Shown piece by piece: positions 60,043-64,000 of a stretch of 64,000 nt of DNA (positions are counted from its first letter, which is position 1; each line of letters begins with the position of its first letter). Both the position numbers and the translations under genes were made by a program. Origin of the DNA: Actinomadura sp. NBRC 104412 (GTDB lineage Bacteria; Actinomycetota; Actinomycetes; Streptosporangiales; Streptosporangiaceae); the NCBI RefSeq assembly GCF_030269515.1, contig NZ_BSTM01000012.1, positions 62,001 through 126,000 on the forward strand. The letters are read 5' to 3'. The notes beneath the pieces were generated by a model that was given only the letters and a program-made list of their open reading frames with translations, had not been told where the DNA came from and ran no database searches.

Positions 60043-63000
60043 GTGATCCAGAAGGTGCTCGTCGCCAACCGTGGCGAGATCGCCGTGCGCGCCTTCCGCG
60101 CCGCCTACGAGCTGGGCATCTCCAGCGTCGCCGTCTACGCCTACGAAGACCGCCTGTCGCTGCACCGGCAGAAGGCCGACGAGGCGTACGAGATCGGGGA
60201 GCACGGCCATCCCGTGCGCGCGTACCTCGACGTGGACGGCATCGTCGCGACCGCCCTCAGGGTGGGCGCGGACGCCGTCTACCCCGGCTACGGCTTCCTG
60301 TCCGAGAGCCCCGAGCTGGCCGAGGCATGCGAGCGCAACGGGCTGACGTTCGTGGGACCGCCCGCCTCGGTGCTGAAACTGGCCGGGAACAAGATCGAGG
60401 CGGTCGCCGCGGCACGGCGGGCCGGCCTCCCGGTGCTGCGGTCCGCGACGCCCGTCCCCGGGTCGGAGGAGGCCGCGGCCGACGAGGTCGGCTTCCCGCT
60501 GTTCGTCAAGGCGGCGGCCGGCGGAGGCGGGCGCGGGCTGCGCCGCGTGGATCGCCGCGAGGACCTGGCGCCCGCCGTGGACGCGGCACGCCGCGAGGCG
60601 GAGAGCGCCTTCGGCGACCCCACGGTGTTCCTCGAACAGGCCGTGGACCGTCCCCGGCACATCGAGGTGCAGGTGCTCGCCGACGGCGCCGGGCACGTCG
60701 TCCACCTGCGCGAACGGGACTGCTCGGTGCAGCGCCGCCACCAGAAGGTCGTGGAGATCGCGCCCGCGCCACGGCTGGACCCGGCGGTGGCCGAGCGGCT
60801 GTGCCAGGACGCGGTGCGGTTCGCCCGCGAGATCGGCTACGTGAACGCCGGCACCGTGGAGTTCCTCGTGGACCCGCAGGGCCGGCACGTGTTCATCGAG
60901 ATGAACCCGCGGATTCAGGTCGAGCACACCGTGACCGAGGAGGTCACCGGCGTGGACCTGGTGCAGAGCCAACTGCGCATCGCGGGCGGCGAGACCCTGG
61001 CCGACCTGTCGATCTCCCAGGACGACGTGCAGGTCTCCGGGTACGCGGTGCAGTGCCGGATCACCACCGAGGACCCGGCCAACGGCTTCCGCCCCGACAC
61101 CGGCAAGATCTCGGCGTACCGGTCGCCGGGCGGCGCCGGGGTGCGGCTGGACACCGGCACCACCCACGCGGGCGCCGTCGTCACGCCCCACTTCGACTCG
61201 ATGCTGGTCAAGCTGACCTGCCGGGGACGGACGTTCGAGGACGCGGTACGGCGCGCGCGGCGGGCCGTCGCGGAGTTCCGCATCAGGGGCGTCGCGACCA
61301 ACATCCCGTTCCTCCGCGCCCTGCTGGACGAGCCGGACTTCCGCGCGGGCGGGGTGACCACGGCCTACATCGCCGAGCATCCCGAGCTGCTGACCGCGCG
61401 GTCGAGCGGCGACCGCGCGACCCGGCTCGTCCGGTACCTCGCCGACGTCACCGTGAACAAGCCGAACGGCGAGGCGCCGACCGAGCTGGACCCGCAGAGC
61501 AAACTGCCGCCGCTCGACCTGACCGGCCCGCCGCCCGACGGCTCAAGGGACCGGCTGCTCGCCCTCGGCGCCAAGGCGTTCGCGGAACGGCTGAGAGCCC
61601 AGACCGCGCTCGCCGTCACCGACACCACGTTCCGGGACGCCCACCAGTCGCTCCTGGCCACCCGGGTGCGGACGTACGACCTCGTGTCCGCTGCACCGTA
61701 CCTGGCGAGGATGACCCCGCAACTGCTCTCGCTGGAGGCGTGGGGCGGGGCCACCTATGACGTGGCGCTGCGTTTCCTGGGCGAGTCGCCCTGGGACAGG
61801 TTGGCGGCCATCCGCGAAGCCGCGCCCAACCTGTGCCTTCAGATGCTGCTGCGCGGGCGCAACACCGTGGGTTACACCCCGTACCCCGACTCGGTTGCAC
61901 GCGCCTTCGTCACCGAGGCGGCCAAGACGGGCGTCGACATCTTCCGCGTGTTCGACGCCCTGAACGACGTGGAACGCATGCGTCCCGCGATCGAGGCGGT
62001 CCTGCAAACGCACGCCGTCGTCGAAGGCACCCTCTGCTACACCGGCGACCTGTCATCCCCCGGGGAGAAGGTCTACACGCTGGACTACTACCTGCGGCTG
62101 GCGGAAGAACTCGTCGAAGCGGGCGTCCACGTACTGTGCATCAAGGACATGGCCGGGCTGCTCAGGGCCCCGGCCGCCCGCACTCTCGTCACGGCGTTGC
62201 GCGAACGGTTCGACCAGCCCGTCCACCTCCACACGCACGACACCGCGGGAGGGCAGCTCGCGACATACCTCGCCGCCATCGACGCGGGCGTCGACGCCGT
62301 GGACGGGGCCGCGTCCCCACTCGCGGGCACCACAAGCCAGCCACCGCTCCAGGCCATCGTGGCGCACACCGACTTCACCGAACGCTCCACAGGGATCGAC
62401 CTGGACGCGCTCACCGCCATGGAGCCGTACTGGGAAGCGGTGCGCAAGATGTACGCGCCGTTCGAGATGGGCCTGCCCTCACCCACCGGACGGGTGTACC
62501 GGCACGAGATCCCCGGCGGCCAGCTTTCCAACCTCCGCCAGCAGGCCGTCGCGCTCGGCCTCGGCGACCGGTTCGAGGAGGTCGAACGGCTCTACGAGGC
62601 CGCCGACCGGATCCTCGGCCGGCTGGTCAAGGTCACCCCGTCCAGCAAGGTCGTCGGCGACCTCGCCCTCCATCTCGTCGCCGCCGGCGCCGACCCCGAG
62701 GACTTCGCCGCCAACCCCGGCCGGTACGACGTCCCGGACAGCGTGATCGGCTTCCTCAACGGCGAACTGGGCGACCCGCCCGGAGGCTGGCCCGAGCCGT
62801 TCCGGACACGGGCCCTGACAGGACGCCGCCACACCCCCGCCCGCGCCGAACTCACCGGCGACGAGGAGAAGGCACTCGCCGGCCCCGACGTCCGCGACAC
62901 CCTCGACCGGCTCCTGTTCCCCGGGCCCGCCAAGGACTACCGCGAATCCCGCGCCGCCTACGGCGACCTCTCGGTGCTGCCCACCGGGGCGTTCCTGTAC

Positions 63001-63414
63001 GGGCTGCGCCCAGGCCACGAGATCTCCTTCGACCTGGAACCGGGCGTCAGGGTGCTGGCCGGGCTCGAAGCCGTCGGCGAGATCGACGAGGCCGGCGTCC
63101 GGCAGGTCATCTGCACCGTCAACGGGCAGCTCCGCACCCTGGCCGTACGCGACCGCTCCGTCGTGTCGGACGCCCCGCCCGTCGAACGCGCCGACCCGTC
63201 CGAACCGGGCCACGTGCCCGCGCCGTTCGACGGGTCCGTCACGTTGCGCGTGGCCAAGGGCGATCAGGTCGAGGCGGGCGACGTGGTCGCCACCATCGAA
63301 GCGATGAAGATGGAAGCCTCGATCACCGCCCCCATCGCCGGAACCGTCACCAGGCTGGCCGTACCCGAGGCGACCCAGGCCCAGGCAGGGGACCTGCTGG
63401 TAGTGATCTCCTGA
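60043..63414 (+). CDS. pyc: Pyruvate carboxylase
   Basis: A full-length 1123-residue single-chain pyruvate carboxylase, which makes oxaloacetate from pyruvate, bicarbonate and ATP. The biotin carboxylase half runs to about 450 (KVLVANRGEIAVRAFRAAYE, VKAAAGGGGRGLRRV, EMNPRIQVEHTVTEEVTG). The carboxyltransferase domain starts near 520 with TDTTFRDAHQSLLATRVRTY and includes FDALNDVERM, CIKDMAGLL and the HLHTHDTAGG metal site. The biotin carrier ends it with EAMKMEASI (biotinyl Lys near 1089). GTG 60043 has GGGAG 8-12 nt upstream. It is monocistronic. Confidence 0.97.
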   Translation: MIQKVLVANRGEIAVRAFRAAYELGISSVAVYAYEDRLSLHRQKADEAYEIGEHGHPVRAYLDVDGIVATALRVGADAVYPGYGFLSESPELAEACERNGLTFVGPPASVLKLAGNKIEAVAAARRAGLPVLRSATPVPGSEEAAADEVGFPLFVKAAAGGGGRGLRRVDRREDLAPAVDAARREAESAFGDPTVFLEQAVDRPRHIEVQVLADGAGHVVHLRERDCSVQRRHQKVVEIAPAPRLDPAVAERLCQDAVRFAREIGYVNAGTVEFLVDPQGRHVFIEMNPRIQVEHTVTEEVTGVDLVQSQLRIAGGETLADLSISQDDVQVSGYAVQCRITTEDPANGFRPDTGKISAYRSPGGAGVRLDTGTTHAGAVVTPHFDSMLVKLTCRGRTFEDAVRRARRAVAEFRIRGVATNIPFLRALLDEPDFRAGGVTTAYIAEHPELLTARSSGDRATRLVRYLADVTVNKPNGEAPTELDPQSKLPPLDLTGPPPDGSRDRLLALGAKAFAERLRAQTALAVTDTTFRDAHQSLLATRVRTYDLVSAAPYLARMTPQLLSLEAWGGATYDVALRFLGESPWDRLAAIREAAPNLCLQMLLRGRNTVGYTPYPDSVARAFVTEAAKTGVDIFRVFDALNDVERMRPAIEAVLQTHAVVEGTLCYTGDLSSPGEKVYTLDYYLRLAEELVEAGVHVLCIKDMAGLLRAPAARTLVTALRERFDQPVHLHTHDTAGGQLATYLAAIDAGVDAVDGAASPLAGTTSQPPLQAIVAHTDFTERSTGIDLDALTAMEPYWEAVRKMYAPFEMGLPSPTGRVYRHEIPGGQLSNLRQQAVALGLGDRFEEVERLYEAADRILGRLVKVTPSSKVVGDLALHLVAAGADPEDFAANPGRYDVPDSVIGFLNGELGDPPGGWPEPFRTRALTGRRHTPARAELTGDEEKALAGPDVRDTLDRLLFPGPAKDYRESRAAYGDLSVLPTGAFLYGLRPGHEISFDLEPGVRVLAGLEAVGEIDEAGVRQVICTVNGQLRTLAVRDRSVVSDAPPVERADPSEPGHVPAPFDGSVTLRVAKGDQVEAGDVVATIEAMKMEASITAPIAGTVTRLAVPEATQAQAGDLLVVIS

Positions 63415-63592
63415 CGGCCCCATGTCCGCCGTTGGGGGCTTCGGGTCTCTTGTTGCGGTTCGGGGGTTGGGTTGTTGCCTTGGCGGCTACATCTTTGCGG
63501 GTTGCCGATCTCCTTCGCGGGTCTGATGACACCATGGGTGGTGCCCGAGAAGACTGATTTCGGGTACTTGGTGTGCACGAGAAAGTGATGGG

Positions 63593-64000
63593 ATGGCGGC
63601 GGTCAGGCGGGGTGCGGGGGGCGCTCGGGATCGGGTCCGGTTCACCGCGGTCGTGGCGGCGCTGGTCTTCGGGTCGAGCGCGGGCGCGGCCGTGAGCCCG
63701 AGCGTGGAGGGCCAGGTCAAGCAGGCCGTTGTCGCCTCGTACCGGCAGCCCTATGTCGACCCACAGGTCGGCTCGTATGACAAGGAGAAGCTGCGCGTCA
63801 CCCTGGACGCGACCCATGCGGCGGGCATGTACGGCCTGTACTCGGCCGTGCGCCATGACGCGGACTCCTGGAGCGGTGCGGCCGGGGTCGCGGATGTGCG
63901 TACCGAACGCCCCGTACGGGCGGGCATGGAACACCGGGTGGGGAGCGTCACCAAGACGTTCATCGCTACGGCCGTGCTCAAGCTGGTCGAGCAAGGGCGT
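63593..64000 (+). CDS. Secreted serine hydrolase, beta-lactamase/DD-peptidase family, 3' end outside window
   Basis: The first 136 residues are present, open to the window edge. Residues ~10-32 look like a Sec signal or anchor (VRFTAVVAALVFGSSAGAAV). From about 65 the sequence resembles class C beta-lactamase and D-Ala-D-Ala carboxypeptidase proteins (GLYSAVRHDADSWSGAAGVAD), reaching the SxxK motif in RVGSVTKTFIATAVLKLVEQ. It would act outside the cell on peptidoglycan peptides or esters. The YxN and HxG motifs would lie beyond the window. Confidence 0.85.
   Translation, partial: MAAVRRGAGGARDRVRFTAVVAALVFGSSAGAAVSPSVEGQVKQAVVASYRQPYVDPQVGSYDKEKLRVTLDATHAAGMYGLYSAVRHDADSWSGAAGVADVRTERPVRAGMEHRVGSVTKTFIATAVLKLVEQGR

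Overview
The window is very GC-rich actinomycete chromosome. Codons mostly end in G or C, GTG starts are common, and many genes overlap their neighbour by ATGA or GTGA. BldG-like STAS, Scr1-type HTH/DUF397, AfsR-type SARP, ECF sigma, SpoIIE phosphatase and Spo0M genes, together with DUF6158 and DUF6328 proteins, point to a sporulating filamentous actinomycete. A Thermomonosporaceae/Actinomadura-like genome is my inference; no rRNA or tRNA is present to test it. I see no prophage, integrase, transposase, CRISPR array or tRNA.

Layout. 1-9.2 kb: a racemase/CoA-transferase gene (cut by the window edge) diverges from a luciferase-like oxidoreductase fused to an SCP2 domain. A haloalkane-dehalogenase-like hydrolase behind two operator-like palindromes follows, then a deoC-aldehyde dehydrogenase-pseudo-dehydrogenase operon, a strongly basic low-complexity protein, and a frameshifted F420-type oxidoreductase. 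9.2-15.4 kb: argS, plsX, a small anchored protein, an alpha/beta hydrolase and a KamA-like radical SAM enzyme. 15.4-22.6 kb: a tautomerase-YHS fusion, a 1000-residue SARP regulator, a divergent imine-reductase/HxlR pair, a HEXXH protein and purC. 22.6-34.4 kb: a PEBP protein, a four-gene sugar ABC importer, an ABC-2 polymer exporter pair, a PAP2-diacylglycerol kinase fusion, DUF6158, YceI and two glycosyltransferases.

34.3-39.0 kb is the most unusual part. Two prolyl-tRNA synthetases of different evolutionary types are divergently transcribed from a 69-bp spacer. Downstream lies a 1.46-kb segment bounded by inverted ~185-bp repeats, each starting directly after a neighbouring stop codon, with two further copies inside and a tandem duplication that copied the 3' end of a DUF6328 gene. 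39.0-43.6 kb is regulatory: SpoIIE phosphatase, ANTAR and CBS proteins, a subtilisin inhibitor and a SigR/SigH-like ECF sigma factor with no visible anti-sigma gene.

44-55 kb: a 1053-residue secreted M14 carboxypeptidase, three uncharacterised genes beside a Spo0M protein with a long Pro/Gly tail, and a coupled M16 peptidase pair. 55-60 kb: STAS antagonist, anti-sigma-type ATPase, HTH and DUF397 proteins form a developmental switch-like cluster, followed by a membrane Ser/Thr kinase preceded by a 60-codon ORF and a strong hairpin. 60-64 kb: pyruvate carboxylase and the start of a secreted serine beta-lactamase-like hydrolase.

Functional links: DeoC would release acetaldehyde and glyceraldehyde-3-phosphate, and the adjacent dehydrogenase could oxidise the aldehyde. 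The exporter, glycosyltransferase and PAP2 genes suggest envelope polymer assembly. All assignments are read from translated sequence and remembered family motifs; no database search was run.
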